A DNA stretch of 64,000 bases from NCBI RefSeq assembly GCF_013375535.1, contig NZ_JABXJG010000001.1, forward strand, positions 3,204,001 through 3,268,000, given 5' to 3'. The position numbers and the translations under genes were made by a program. The stretch's first letter is position 1. Every line of letters begins with the position of its first letter. Below the pieces are notes generated by a model that was not told where the DNA came from, did no database searches, and saw only the letters and a program-made list of their open reading frames with translations. This document shows, in pieces, positions 28,709 through 39,317 of the stretch. This stretch comes from Sphingobium sp. 15-1 (GTDB lineage: Bacteria; Pseudomonadota; Alphaproteobacteria; Sphingomonadales; Sphingomonadaceae).

Positions 28709-29331
28709 GACAGATCAGCCTGCCGTTCGACCGGCCCATTCACGCAGGCTCCCAGGGGGGCGGTGACGAATTCCTGGTCAGCGACGCCAACCGCATCGCC
28801 GTCCGCCATCTGGAAAACTGGCGCAACTGGCCGCTGGCGATCAGCGTGCTGAGCGGGCCGTCCCTGTCGGGCCGTTCGACGCTGGGCCGCCATTTCGTCG
28901 CGATGAGCGGCGGTGCGGCGATCGACGACGCGCAGGGGCAGGACGACCGGACGCTGTTCAACGCCTGGAACGAGGCGCAAACGGAAGGGCGGCCGCTATT
29001 GCTGATCGGTGACATCCCGCCGGAGCGATGGCCGGTGACGCTGCCCGACCTGCGGTCCCGCCTTGCGGCCGCGCCGCATGTCGCGCTGGAGGAGCCGGAC
29101 GAGGCGCTCGCTCGCGCGCTGATCGAGCGGTCGCTGGTCGTTGCCGGGGCCCAATATGCCGCCGACCTGCCCGACTGGCTGCTGCGGCGGATCGAGCGGA
29201 GCTATGCCGCCATTGCCGCCGTGACGCGCCTGCTGGACGAGGCGGCTTTGTCATCGGGACGTAAGATTTCTACCGCTATGGCGAAAGATGTCCTGCAAGA
29301 TGCGGGATTTTTGCCTATAGTCCCGGACTGA
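28705..29331 (+). CDS. hdaA: HdaA, DnaA-inactivating replication regulator
   Basis: 208-residue DnaA-related protein of the Hda family. A beta-clamp-binding motif QISLPF sits at residues 3-8, as required for clamp-dependent stimulation of DnaA-ATP hydrolysis. An AAA+-like core follows (LSGPSLSGRSTLGRHF as the degenerate P-loop, AIDDAQG as Walker B-like), with an alpha-helical lid (LLRRIERSYAAIAAVTRLLD). Too short for DnaA and lacking its DNA-binding domain IV. Translationally coupled to the DUF2066 gene and 26 bases before ppk. Confidence 0.93.
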   Translation: MRQISLPFDRPIHAGSQGGGDEFLVSDANRIAVRHLENWRNWPLAISVLSGPSLSGRSTLGRHFVAMSGGAAIDDAQGQDDRTLFNAWNEAQTEGRPLLLIGDIPPERWPVTLPDLRSRLAAAPHVALEEPDEALARALIERSLVVAGAQYAADLPDWLLRRIERSYAAIAAVTRLLDEAALSSGRKISTAMAKDVLQDAGFLPIVPD

Positions 29332-29357
29332 TCCTCCGGTTCAACAATGAGAGACAT

Positions 29358-31496
29358 GTGGCCGAAGCTGACCCCTCCGCCAGCCTGACCCTGCCCAGCG
29401 ACCGCTATTTCAACCGGGAGCTGTCCTGGCTGGCGTTCAACCAGCGCGTGCTGGAGGAGGCGATGAACCGGGCGCATCCCTTGCTGGAGCGGCTGCGCTT
29501 CCTGTCGATTTCGGGCGCCAATCTGGACGAGTTCTTCTCCGTGCGCGTCGCGGGCCTCAAGGGGCAGCAGTTGCAGGATGTCGACATGCGCTCCGCCGAC
29601 GGGCTGACCCCGGCGCAGCAGCTTGCCGCCATCACCGAGGAGACGGCGCGGCTGATGGGGGCGCAGCAGAAGGTATGGGGCGCGCTGCACGACGAACTGG
29701 GGAAGGTGGGGATCGAAGTCATCGGCCCGTCGAGCGCTCTCGACCCATCTTGCGAACAATGGCTGCGCGAGCATTTTCTCGGCCAGGTCTTCCCGATCCT
29801 GACGCCGCAGGCGCTCGATCCCGCGCATCCCTTTCCCTTCATTCCCAATCAGGGGCTGTCGATCGTCTTCGACCTGGAGCGGCTGTCGGACAAGGAGCCG
29901 ATTCGCGAGCTGGTGATGATCCCTTCCTCGCTCGCCCGCTTCGTGCGGATGCCGGGCGAAACGGCGCGCTACATGGCGCTGGAGGCGGTGATCCGGCGCT
30001 TCTCGGCCGATCTCTTCCCCGGATACCGGGTGCGCAACAGCGGCGTGTTCCGCATCATCCGCGACAGCGACATCGAGATTGAGGAAGAGGCGGAGGATCT
30101 GGTCCGCTATTTCCGCAGCGCCATCAAGCGCCGCCGCCGGGGCCGCGTGATCCGCATGGAGATAGAGGAGCGCATCCCCGAACCGGTCGAGGAGATGTTG
30201 CAGGACATGCTCCAGGGCCATGAGGCGATCATCGCGGAGGTCGAGGGTTTCGTCGGCATCGGTGACCTTTCCGGCGTGGTGGATGAGGACCGGCCCGACC
30301 TGAAATTCGAACCCTATGCCCCCCGTTTCCCGGAGCGCATCCGCGAATATGGCGGGGATTGCTTCGCCGCGATCCGGGCGAAGGACATCGTCGTCCACCA
30401 CCCCTATGAAGCGTTCGACGTGGTGGTGTCCTTTCTGAAGCAGGCGGCCAGCGACCCGGATGTGGTGGCGATCAAGCAGACGCTCTACCGCGCGGGCAAG
30501 CAGTCCGCGATCATCCGCGCCCTGATCGACGCGGCGGAGGCGGGCAAGTCGGTGACCGCCGTGGTGGAACTCAAGGCCCGCTTCGATGAGGAGCAGAATC
30601 TGATGTGGGCCGACGCGCTGGAACGCGCGGGCGTACAGGTGGTCTATGGCTTCATCGACTGGAAGACCCATGCCAAGGTGTCGATGATCGTCCGGCGCGA
30701 AGGCGGACAGTTCCGCAGCTACTGCCATTTCGGCACGGGCAATTATCATCCTGTGACGGCGCGTATCTACACTGATTTGAGCTTCTTCACCGCTGACCCG
30801 GCTTATAGCCGCGATGCGGCGGCGCTGTTCAACTACATCACCGGCTATGTCGAACCGCAGCGGCTGGAAAAGCTGGTGATGTCGCCCCGCGACCTGCGTA
30901 ACCGCCTGTGCGAGCTGATCGATGCGGAGATCGAGCATGTCCGGGCCGGACGGCCGGGAACCATCTGGGCGAAGATGAATTCGCTGGTGGACCCGGCGAT
31001 CATGGAAAAGCTTTATGCGGCGAGCAATGCGGGCGTGCAGATCGACCTTATCGTGCGGGGCATTTGCTGCCTGCGGCCGGGCGTGCCGGGCATGTCGGAA
31101 AATATCCGGGTGAAGTCGGTCGTCGGCCGCTTCCTGGAGCATAGCCGCATCACCGTGTTCGGCAATGGCAAGGCGCTGCCGAACAATGGCGCCAAGGTGT
31201 TCATCAGTTCGGCCGACTGGATGCCGCGCAATTTCGACCGGCGCGTCGAGTTTCTGGCGCCAGTCGAGAATCCGACCGTGCACGACCAGATTCTCGACCA
31301 GGTGATGGTCGCCAACCTGATCGACACCGAGCAGAGCTGGGAACTGGATTGCGACGGCCAATATCATCGGGTCGAGGCGACCGACCGGCCGTTCAACCTG
31401 CACCGCTATTTCATGACCAACCCATCGCTGTCGGGCCGTGGCGCGTCGCTGGACAGCGGGGCGGTGCCGACCCTTCGCCTGCGCGGGCGGGCCTGA
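29358..31496 (+). CDS. ppk: Polyphosphate kinase 1
   Basis: Reversibly polymerises ATP gamma-phosphate into polyphosphate. 712 residues starting on GTG, with RYFNRELSWLAFNQRVLEEA close to the N-terminus as expected; the ATG two bases earlier is out of frame. Landmarks are LSISGANLDEFFSVRVAGL, DPDVVAIKQTLYRAG, VELKARFDEEQNLMWADAL, GFIDWKTHAKVSMI, the phosphoacceptor His region YCHFGTGNYHPVTAR and NFDRRVEFL. ppx begins five bases after the stop, giving a synthesis/degradation pair. Confidence 0.97.
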   Translation: MAEADPSASLTLPSDRYFNRELSWLAFNQRVLEEAMNRAHPLLERLRFLSISGANLDEFFSVRVAGLKGQQLQDVDMRSADGLTPAQQLAAITEETARLMGAQQKVWGALHDELGKVGIEVIGPSSALDPSCEQWLREHFLGQVFPILTPQALDPAHPFPFIPNQGLSIVFDLERLSDKEPIRELVMIPSSLARFVRMPGETARYMALEAVIRRFSADLFPGYRVRNSGVFRIIRDSDIEIEEEAEDLVRYFRSAIKRRRRGRVIRMEIEERIPEPVEEMLQDMLQGHEAIIAEVEGFVGIGDLSGVVDEDRPDLKFEPYAPRFPERIREYGGDCFAAIRAKDIVVHHPYEAFDVVVSFLKQAASDPDVVAIKQTLYRAGKQSAIIRALIDAAEAGKSVTAVVELKARFDEEQNLMWADALERAGVQVVYGFIDWKTHAKVSMIVRREGGQFRSYCHFGTGNYHPVTARIYTDLSFFTADPAYSRDAAALFNYITGYVEPQRLEKLVMSPRDLRNRLCELIDAEIEHVRAGRPGTIWAKMNSLVDPAIMEKLYAASNAGVQIDLIVRGICCLRPGVPGMSENIRVKSVVGRFLEHSRITVFGNGKALPNNGAKVFISSADWMPRNFDRRVEFLAPVENPTVHDQILDQVMVANLIDTEQSWELDCDGQYHRVEATDRPFNLHRYFMTNPSLSGRGASLDSGAVPTLRLRGRA

Positions 31497-31501
31497 GGTC
31501 C

Positions 31502-33004
31502 ATGAATTCCATGCTGAGCCAGGTCCGGGCGCTCGCCCCCGCCATGCAGCAGGCCAAGGCGCGGACGGCGATCATCGACATTGGCTCCAACAGCGTGCGT
31601 CTGGTCGTCTATGACGGGCCGCGCCGCATTCCCTTCATCCTCTTCAACGAGAAGGTGATGGCGGGGCTGGGCGCGTCGCTGGGCAAGACCGGGCGAATCG
31701 AGCCGGAGGCCATGGACAGGGGTCTGCGGGCCGTTGGCCGTTTCGCGCATCTCTGCCGCGAAATGGAGGTGCAGGAGGTGCGCTGCGTCGCCACCGCTGC
31801 CGTGCGCGACGCGGAAAATGGCGACGAGTTCATCCAGCGCGCCAAGGCCATGGGGCTTGACGTCGAACTGCTGTCCGGCGGGCAGGAGGCGATTGCGGCG
31901 GCGCATGGCGTGCTGTCGGGCATTCCGGGCGCGGACGGGATCGTTGGGGATCTGGGCGGCGGCAGCCTGGAGCTGGCGCGGGTGCGCGATGGCGCAGTGC
32001 ATGAGACGGTTTCGCTGCCGCTGGGCGTGCTGCGCTTGTCGCAGATCCGGGCCAAGGGGCCGGCCGTGCTGGAACGGTTGGTCAAGAAGATGCTGGCCAA
32101 GGCGGGGTGGGAGGCTCCTGTGGACCTGCCCTTCTACATGGTTGGCGGATCGTGGCGCGCTTTGGCCCGGTTCGACATGGAGCTGACGCATTTCCCGCTG
32201 CCGGTGGTGCATCAATATGAAATGCTCGCCGGACGCGCCGAGCAATTGACGCGCATCGTGTCCCATGTCGACAAGGCGCGGTTCAAGGATATTCCCCAGA
32301 TCACCGGATCGCGCGTGCCGACCTTGCCCAACGCGGCGGCGCTGCTGTCGGTGATCGTGCGGCAGTTGAAGTCGAGCCGGCTGGTGGTGTCGGCTTACGG
32401 TCTGCGCGAAGGATTGCTGTTCAGCGACCTGCCTTTGGACATTCAGGCGCACGATCCGCTGCTGATCGCGGCCGAGGCGGAGGGGGAGGCGCAGGCGCGC
32501 TTCACCGGCCATGGCGACATGATCGAACGCTGGATCGCGCCGCTGTTCCTGGAGGATGGCAGCGCCTGGCGGCGGATTCGCCGGGCGGCCTGCCTGCTGG
32601 CGGATGTCGGCTGGCGCGCCAATCCCGATTTCCGGTCGGAACGGGGCGTGGAGATTGCCCTGCACAGCAATTGGGTGGGCATCACCGCAGCCGAGCGGGC
32701 GATGCTTGCGCAGGCGCTGCACAGCAATTTCGGCGGCGGCGCGTCGACGCCGCCCGGCATCGAGCGGCTGGCCTCGCCCGAGGCTTTGCAGCGGGCGACC
32801 CTGTGGGGATTGGCGATCCGGCTGGGCCAGCGCCTTTCGGGCGGGGTCGAGGGGCCTTTGCTGGCGTCCCGGCTGGAGATGGAGGGCAATGTGCTGGAGC
32901 TGCGGTTGCGGGGCGTGGACGCCGACCTGTTCGGGGAAGCGGTGGAGCGGCGGCAGCGGCAATTGGCGCAGGCCATGGGCGTGAAGTACCGGCTGGCCTG
33001 GTAG
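31502..33004 (+). CDS. ppx: Exopolyphosphatase (Ppx/GppA family)
   Basis: Releases phosphate from polyphosphate ends (or hydrolyses pppGpp). 500 residues. ASKHA-fold motifs are IIDIGSNSVRLVVYDG (phosphate-1), VATAAVRDAENGDEF, LLSGGQEAIAAAHG and VGDLGGGSLELARV (phosphate-2). The C-terminal part contains an HD-like region (WRRIRRAACLLADVGWRANPD, then WVGITAAERAMLAQAL). The start at 31502 follows the ppk stop closely; a Met three codons later is possible. Family assignment is firm; the choice between PPX and GppA activity is not settled by sequence. Confidence 0.95.
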   Translation: MNSMLSQVRALAPAMQQAKARTAIIDIGSNSVRLVVYDGPRRIPFILFNEKVMAGLGASLGKTGRIEPEAMDRGLRAVGRFAHLCREMEVQEVRCVATAAVRDAENGDEFIQRAKAMGLDVELLSGGQEAIAAAHGVLSGIPGADGIVGDLGGGSLELARVRDGAVHETVSLPLGVLRLSQIRAKGPAVLERLVKKMLAKAGWEAPVDLPFYMVGGSWRALARFDMELTHFPLPVVHQYEMLAGRAEQLTRIVSHVDKARFKDIPQITGSRVPTLPNAAALLSVIVRQLKSSRLVVSAYGLREGLLFSDLPLDIQAHDPLLIAAEAEGEAQARFTGHGDMIERWIAPLFLEDGSAWRRIRRAACLLADVGWRANPDFRSERGVEIALHSNWVGITAAERAMLAQALHSNFGGGASTPPGIERLASPEALQRATLWGLAIRLGQRLSGGVEGPLLASRLEMEGNVLELRLRGVDADLFGEAVERRQRQLAQAMGVKYRLAW

Positions 33005-33100
33005 GAACTGGCTTGGCGGTTTGGGGGGAGCGATCATTTCCCTGCAGATCTGCGCGAGGGGAGAAGACGGTTCGCTCCTGGCCGGTTGCTGCCGTTAAGC

Positions 33101-33193
33101 ATAGTGTGCTCCTGCGCAGGCAGGAGCCCAGTCTCGCTCTGAGCGGATTATCGGACCGTCTGAACTGGACTCCTGCCTGCGCAGGACACGGTA
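33101..33193. repeat. Family A repeat, full element
   Basis: Arms GTGCTCCTGCGCAGGCAGGA.. and ..CTCCTGCCTGCGCAGGACAC around a core like that at 2549. The right arm has lost one base relative to the left. The remainder of 33005-33326 shows no gene. Confidence 0.9.
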
Positions 33194-33326
33194 TATTTCA
33201 AGGAAAGGAGAAGGTCCGCAATCCACCCATTTCAACTTTCCCCAACTCATTTCCACCGGGAAGCATGGTTTACGCCTGGCCCGCCCCCTTGCCATGCAAG
33301 ACCAAATCGCCATATTCTTCTGCATC

Positions 33327-33701
33327 ATGAGCAGCATCACGACATCGGCACATCCCGCAATGATGGCGGGCAGGGATCAGGATGACCAGGGCGACGGCTC
33401 GGGCGGTCCCAATGTCGGCATCGCCACGCGCACCCGCACGCGGACGAAAAAGCCCTCGCTCTACAAGGTGCTGATGCTGAACGACGATTACACGCCGATG
33501 GAATTCGTCGTCCATGTCCTCCAGCAATTCTTCCGCATGGACATGGAGGAGGCGACCCGCGTCATGCTGCACGTCCACCAGCGCGGCGTCGGCGTGTGCG
33601 GCATCTTCAGCTATGAGGTTGCCGAGACCAAGGTGAACCAGGTGATGGATTTCGCCCGGCAGAACCAGCATCCCCTGCAGTGCACGCTGGAAAAGGCCTG
33701 A
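33327..33701 (+). CDS. clpS: ATP-dependent Clp protease adaptor ClpS
   Basis: Delivers N-degron substrates to ClpAP. The folded domain begins near [21 protein letters not shown] (Asn-Asp-Asp of the N-degron pocket), with [43 protein letters not shown] and the C-terminal PLQCTLEK. The N-terminus is a disordered ~45-residue tail; ATG codons at 33294, 33327 and 33360 are all in frame and none has a clear Shine-Dalgarno, so the start is uncertain. clpA is not adjacent in the window. Confidence 0.93.
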   Translation: MSSITTSAHPAMMAGRDQDDQGDGSGGPNVGIATRTRTRTKKPSLYKVLMLNDDYTPMEFVVHVLQQFFRMDMEEATRVMLHVHQRGVGVCGIFSYEVAETKVNQVMDFARQNQHPLQCTLEKA

Positions 33702-33707
33702 GAGTGT

Positions 33708-33738
33708 CATCCTCTCCATTGTGAGATGGGGAGGGATG
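33708..33738 (+). terminator. Possible clpS terminator hairpin
   Basis: Imperfect inverted repeat CATCCTCTCCAT..ATGGGGAGGGATG directly after the clpS stop, without a clear T run. Confidence 0.35.
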
Positions 33739-33812
33739 TGAGGTTGGGCGCGCGGCAAGGATTAAATGCCTGAGCTGTTCCCCCCGCCACCCAACCACGC
33801 TAACATGCGCTG

Positions 33813-35317
33813 GTGACAAGGGACATTGAGCCTGCCGCCTATGACCTCGCCGTGATCGGCGGCGGCGTCAATGGCTGCGGCGTCGCCCGCGATGCCGCCG
33901 GGCGGGGCGCCAGGGTCTTGCTGCTGGAGCGGGGCGATCTGGCACAGGGCACCTCCTCCGCCTCCACCAAGCTCATCCATGGCGGGTTGCGCTATCTGGA
34001 GCATCGCGAATTCGGCCTGGTCCGCGAATCGCTGGCCGAACGCGAGCGGCTCTGGGCGATCGCGCCGCATATCATTCATCCGCTGCGCTTCGTGCTGCCC
34101 TGGGTGCCGGGCCTGCGTCCGCGCTGGCTGCTGCGCCTGGGCCTCTTCGTCTACGACCATATCGGCGGCCGCCGCGCCCTGCCGCCGACGGAGGGCGTGG
34201 ACCTGCGCCGCCATCCCGCTGGGCAGCCGCTGAAATCCAGCTTCGGCAAGGCCTATATCTATTCCGACGGCTGGGTCGACGATGCCCGCCTCGTCATCCT
34301 GAACGCCCGCGACGCCGCCGACCGGGGCGCCGACATCCGGACCCGGACCGAGGTCATGCGCCTCGAACGGGAAGGCGGCGGCTGGACGATCCATGCGCAG
34401 GGGACTGACGGATCGGCGGCGCGCTTCCGGGCAGGCGCTGTAGTCAACGCGGCGGGGCCGCTGGTGCTCGACCTGCTCCATCGCGCCCATGGCGACACGG
34501 CACGCCATATGCGGCTGGTGCGCGGATCGCATATCGTCGTGCCGCGCCTGTTCGACCATGGCTTCGCTTATTTCTTCCAACTGCCCGACGGGCGCATCTT
34601 CTTCGCGCTGCCCTATGAGCGCGATTTCACCCTGATCGGCACGACCGACCGCGATCATGCCGGGCCGGTCGAGCATGTGCGGCCGGAGCCGGACGAAATC
34701 GCCTATCTCTGCGACGGGGCCAATCGCTATTTCCGCAAGGCGATCACGCCGCAGGATGTGCGATGGTCCTATGCCGGGGTGCGCCCGCTGATCGACGACG
34801 GCTCCGCAAAGCCGGAGGCGGCGACGCGCGGCTACCGGTTGGAGCTGGACGCGCCGCAGGGAGAAGCGCCGCTGCTCAGCCTGTTCGGCGGCAAGATCAC
34901 CACCTACCGCCATCTCGCCGCCGAAGCGGTGGCGATGCTGCAACCCTTTCTGCCCAGCCTGTCGGGCGGCGACTGGACGGCGAAGGCGCCGCTGCCGGGC
35001 GGCGATTTCCCGATGCAGGGGCGTGACCAGCTCATCGCGGATCTGGGCTGCGACTATCCCTTTCTCGACTATGCCTGGTTGCAGCGCATCGCCTGCGCCT
35101 ATGGCACTCGCGCCTGGGACTGGCTGGGCGCGGCGCAGGACATGGACGGGTTGGGGACTCATTTCGGGCATGGCCTGACCGAAGCGGAGTTGCGCTATCT
35201 GGTCGAGCGGGAATGGGCGGTGACCGCTGACGACATATTGTGGCGCCGGACCAAGCTGGGTCTGCGCCTGGACGCGCAGCAGAAAGCGCGCCTCGAACAG
35301 TGGCTGGAGGAGAGGGC

Positions 35318-35321
<4 letters not shown>
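33813..35321 (+). CDS. glpD: Aerobic glycerol-3-phosphate dehydrogenase
   Basis: Membrane-associated FAD enzyme oxidising sn-glycerol-3-phosphate to dihydroxyacetone phosphate with electrons to quinone. 502 residues starting on GTG. Landmarks are DLAVIGGGVNGCGVARDAAGRG (FAD), SSASTKLIHGGLRYLEHREFGLVRE, YSDGWVDDARLVILNARDA, VNAAGPLVLDLL, RGSHIVVPRLF and FTLIGTTDRDH. Directly coupled to glpK by an ATGA overlap. No glpF or glpR is visible nearby. Confidence 0.97.
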
Positions 35322-36799
<1,478 letters not shown>

Positions 36800-36804
36800 A
36801 ATCA

Positions 36805-36830
36805 TTATCGTGAGTATATTTTAACGATAA
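36805..36830. promoter_or_regulatory. Inverted repeat upstream of the diguanylate cyclase gene
   Basis: TTATCGT (36805-36811) and ACGATAA (36824-36830), 12 bases apart, AT-rich interior, 22 bases before the cyclase ATG and just after the glpK stop. Spacing of one-and-a-half to two turns suits a dimeric regulator; none is identified. Confidence 0.4.
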
Positions 36831-36851
36831 GCGTATAGGGCGGGGCGGAAC

Positions 36852-38633
36852 ATGCAGACGTCTCTTCGACATCTTTCTTCCCGCCTTGCGCCGGTCGCCC
36901 TGGGTTGCGCTTATTTTCTGATGGCGTCGCTGGCGCTGGTCAGTTCGCGCTTCGAAGGGGGGCTGGCCTTCATCTGGGGCGCCAATGCGCTGTTGATGGC
37001 CCATCTGCTGACGTCGCGCGCCCGCTCCTGGCCCTGGACGCTGATCGCCTGCGGCGTGGCGAGCGCCCTGTCGACGGCCTGGTGGGGCATGGGGCTGATC
37101 GCCGCCGCGCCGATGGCGGGCATCAATCTGCTGGAGGCGTTGATCGTCGCGCTGATCTGCCGCCGCTTTGCGCCGGGCGGGAAATTCGCCGGGTCGATGC
37201 AGCCTTTGTTCGTCTTCATCCTGGCGCTCTGCGGCCCGGCCAATCTGATCGCCGGCATGGCGGCGGCGTCGGTCGCGTCGACGCTGACTGCGGTATCCTT
37301 CGGCGCCGCCCTGCTGCAATGGTATACCGGGCATGTGCTGGGCGGGCTGACCTGCACGCCGATCCTGATGATGCTGATGCAGGGGGAATTGCGGCGCTGG
37401 TTCGGCCAGACCGCCCGTCGCGAAAAATGGGAAGCGCTGGGCCTGCTGCTGCTGTTCGCGCTGGCGACGGCCTATGTCTTCTACGTCGCGCGCTATCCGA
37501 TGCTGTTCGCCCTGCTGCTGCCGATGGTCGCCATTGTCTTCCGCCAGGGCAATCTGGGCGCGGCGGCGTCGGTCATGATCCTGGCGATCATCGGCGGCAT
37601 GGCGACCATGACCGGCCATGGGCCGCTGCACATGATCCCCGGCACGCTGGGCGAGCGGATGCAATATTTCCAGCTTTTCCTGGCCTTCAGCTTCCTGCTG
37701 TCGATGCCGATCGCGGCGGAGCTGAACAGCCGCCGCCGCCTGTTCCAGATGTTGCAGGAAAGCGAGGCGCGCTATCGCGCCATCGCGGAAAATAGCGGCG
37801 ACGTCGTGCTCAACATCAGCGTCGCGGGGGTGATCGAATATGCCTCGCCCGCAGCGGCCGAACAGATCGGGTGCGCGCCGGAACTGCTGGTCGGTCAGGA
37901 TGCCGCCAATCTGGTCGATCCGGAGGACCGGGAGCAGGTGACCGCGGCGCTGGATCGGGCGCTGGCCCGGCCGGGCGATGTGCAGACGGTGGAATTCCGC
38001 CCCTTCATCTCCGCCCAGGGCTCCGAATGGTGCGAAATGGTGGCGCGCGCGGTGGTCGACGAACGCGGCCTGCCCACCGGCCTTGTCAGCACGATCCGCG
38101 ACATGTCCCGGCACAAGGCGCGGCAACGCGCGCTGCAGCAGGTGGCGGCGCTCGATTCGCTGACCGGGGCGGACAGCCGGCGCGCTTTCCTCGAAAAGCT
38201 GGAGGAGGAGATGCTGCGCGTCCGCCGCGGCGCGCGCGCCTGCCTGTTGCTGATCGACATCGATCATTTCAAGGCGGTCAACGACTGCTACGGCCATGGC
38301 GCGGGCGACCGCGTGCTGGCCGGTTTCGTCGAACGGCTGCGTCCGGGACTGCGCAGCGTCGACAGCATCGGCCGCCTGGGGGGCGAGGAATTCGCCATCC
38401 TGTTGAGCGGCACCGACGTCGCCCGGGCGAGCATGATCTGCGAACGGTTGCGCGAAATGGTGACGTCCCATCCGGTGCAGATCGATTCGGGCGAGATGAT
38501 CGCAGTGACGTTCAGCGCGGGGCTGGTGGGGCTGGACGGGCAAAGCGACGATCAGGCGGTGCTGGAGGCAGCGGACAAGGCGCTCTACAACGCCAAGCAT
38601 AGCGGGCGGAACTGTCTGAGGCTGGCGGCTTAG
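36852..38633 (+). CDS. Diguanylate cyclase with MASE1-like membrane domain and PAS domain
   Basis: 593 residues. The N-terminal ~290 residues contain about eight hydrophobic helices of the MASE1 type. A PAS domain follows (ESEARYRAIAENSGDVVLNI.. at ~300-410) and then a GGDEF domain. The active site is RLGGEEFAIL, with an RxxD allosteric I-site (RSVD) exactly five residues before GGEEF, so c-di-GMP synthesis with product inhibition is predicted. DSLTGADSRRAFLEKLE and DIDHFKAVNDCYGHGAGDRVL are intact. No EAL domain. A PilZ protein gene lies 8 kb downstream. Confidence 0.93.
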   Translation: MQTSLRHLSSRLAPVALGCAYFLMASLALVSSRFEGGLAFIWGANALLMAHLLTSRARSWPWTLIACGVASALSTAWWGMGLIAAAPMAGINLLEALIVALICRRFAPGGKFAGSMQPLFVFILALCGPANLIAGMAAASVASTLTAVSFGAALLQWYTGHVLGGLTCTPILMMLMQGELRRWFGQTARREKWEALGLLLLFALATAYVFYVARYPMLFALLLPMVAIVFRQGNLGAAASVMILAIIGGMATMTGHGPLHMIPGTLGERMQYFQLFLAFSFLLSMPIAAELNSRRRLFQMLQESEARYRAIAENSGDVVLNISVAGVIEYASPAAAEQIGCAPELLVGQDAANLVDPEDREQVTAALDRALARPGDVQTVEFRPFISAQGSEWCEMVARAVVDERGLPTGLVSTIRDMSRHKARQRALQQVAALDSLTGADSRRAFLEKLEEEMLRVRRGARACLLLIDIDHFKAVNDCYGHGAGDRVLAGFVERLRPGLRSVDSIGRLGGEEFAILLSGTDVARASMICERLREMVTSHPVQIDSGEMIAVTFSAGLVGLDGQSDDQAVLEAADKALYNAKHSGRNCLRLAA

Positions 38634-38670
38634 GAGAGCGGACGGTCTACTTCCGCCGTTTCCCAGAAAC

Positions 38671-38766
38671 GCACCGTGTTCCTGCGCAGGCAGGAGCCCA
38701 GTCCCGCCGTTCGTGGATCATCGTACCGTAGGAACTGGGCTCCTGCCTGCGCAGGAGCACGGTGCA
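38671..38766. repeat. Family A repeat, full element
   Basis: GCACCGTGTTCCTGCGCAGG.. and ..CTCCTGCCTGCGCAGGAGCA followed by CGGTGC; core CCCGCCGTTCGTGGATCATC resembles that of the 2549 copy. Confidence 0.9.
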
Positions 38767-38826
38767 CTTAATGTCCGCAACTGGCCATGAACGTCCCATG
38801 TCACACCATCGCAAAAATCAGGTGAT

Positions 38827-38843
38827 GATATGTTGTAACTTTC
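38827..38843 (+). promoter_or_regulatory. Candidate Zur box upstream of the merC-like gene
   Basis: GATATGTTGTAACTTTC resembles the alphaproteobacterial Zur consensus built on ATGTTATAACAT, with an imperfect right half. It ends 27 bases before the merC-like ATG. MerC-domain proteins are often zinc-regulated in sphingomonads, from recollection of gene neighbourhoods. Confidence 0.45.
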
Positions 38844-38870
38844 CTCCGCCTCGCCTATGTAGCTCGCATC

Positions 38871-39247
38871 ATGCCGATCAGCCTTCGCCAGCATCTGCTC
38901 AACGGTCGGATCGATCGCCTCGCGATCGCGCTGTCGGGCATGTGCGTGGCCCATTGCTTCGGCACCGCGGTGCTGCTGGGCGTGCTGGCCTCGGCGGGGG
39001 GATTTTCGAAAGCCCGATCTTCCATGAAGCCGGCCTGGTGCTCGCGATCCTGCTTGGCGCGGTGGCGCTTGGCCATGGCGCGGTGGCGCACGGTTTCATG
39101 ATGCCCGCCGCCATCGGATCGCTGGGCCTGGGCATCATGGCGGGGGCGCTCACCATGGATCATGGCTGGCAGGAAAGCGCCTATACGCTGCTGGGCGTCG
39201 CGATCCTGGCGCTGGGGCACGACCTGAACCACCGCGCGGGACGATAG
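38871..39247 (+). pseudogene. MerC-domain membrane protein, interrupted by a frameshift
   Basis: The first 44 residues (MPISLRQHLLNGRIDRLAIA.., with CVAHCFGTAVLLGVLASAGG) and the continuation in the -1 frame (IFESPIFHEAGLVLAILLGA.. to HDLNHRAGR) together form a ~126-residue MerC family protein: Cys-x-x-x-Cys-like first helix, HE in the second, conserved small residues and a final H-x-x-N. The break coincides exactly with a run of six G (38996-39001); one more G restores a continuous frame. It could be a sequencing or assembly error, a phase-variable tract or a true null. Confidence 0.75.
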
Positions 39248-39270
39248 TCCCGCTCCAGCGCCGCGCATGA

Positions 39271-39298
39271 AAAAGGGGACCCGAAAGAGTCCCCTTTT
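39271..39298. terminator. Bidirectional terminator between merC-like gene and glpX
   Basis: Perfect AAAAGGGGAC-CCGAAAGA-GTCCCCTTTT hairpin; both strands end in a T tract. It lies between convergent genes. Confidence 0.95.
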
Positions 39299-39317
39299 CC
39301 GTTACCTCGATATTGGC

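Noticed and set aside
38990..39010. Programmed -1 frameshift as normal expression of the MerC-like protein
   Set aside because: There is a G6 tract but no obvious downstream pseudoknot or upstream stimulator; error, slippage or mutation are simpler explanations.
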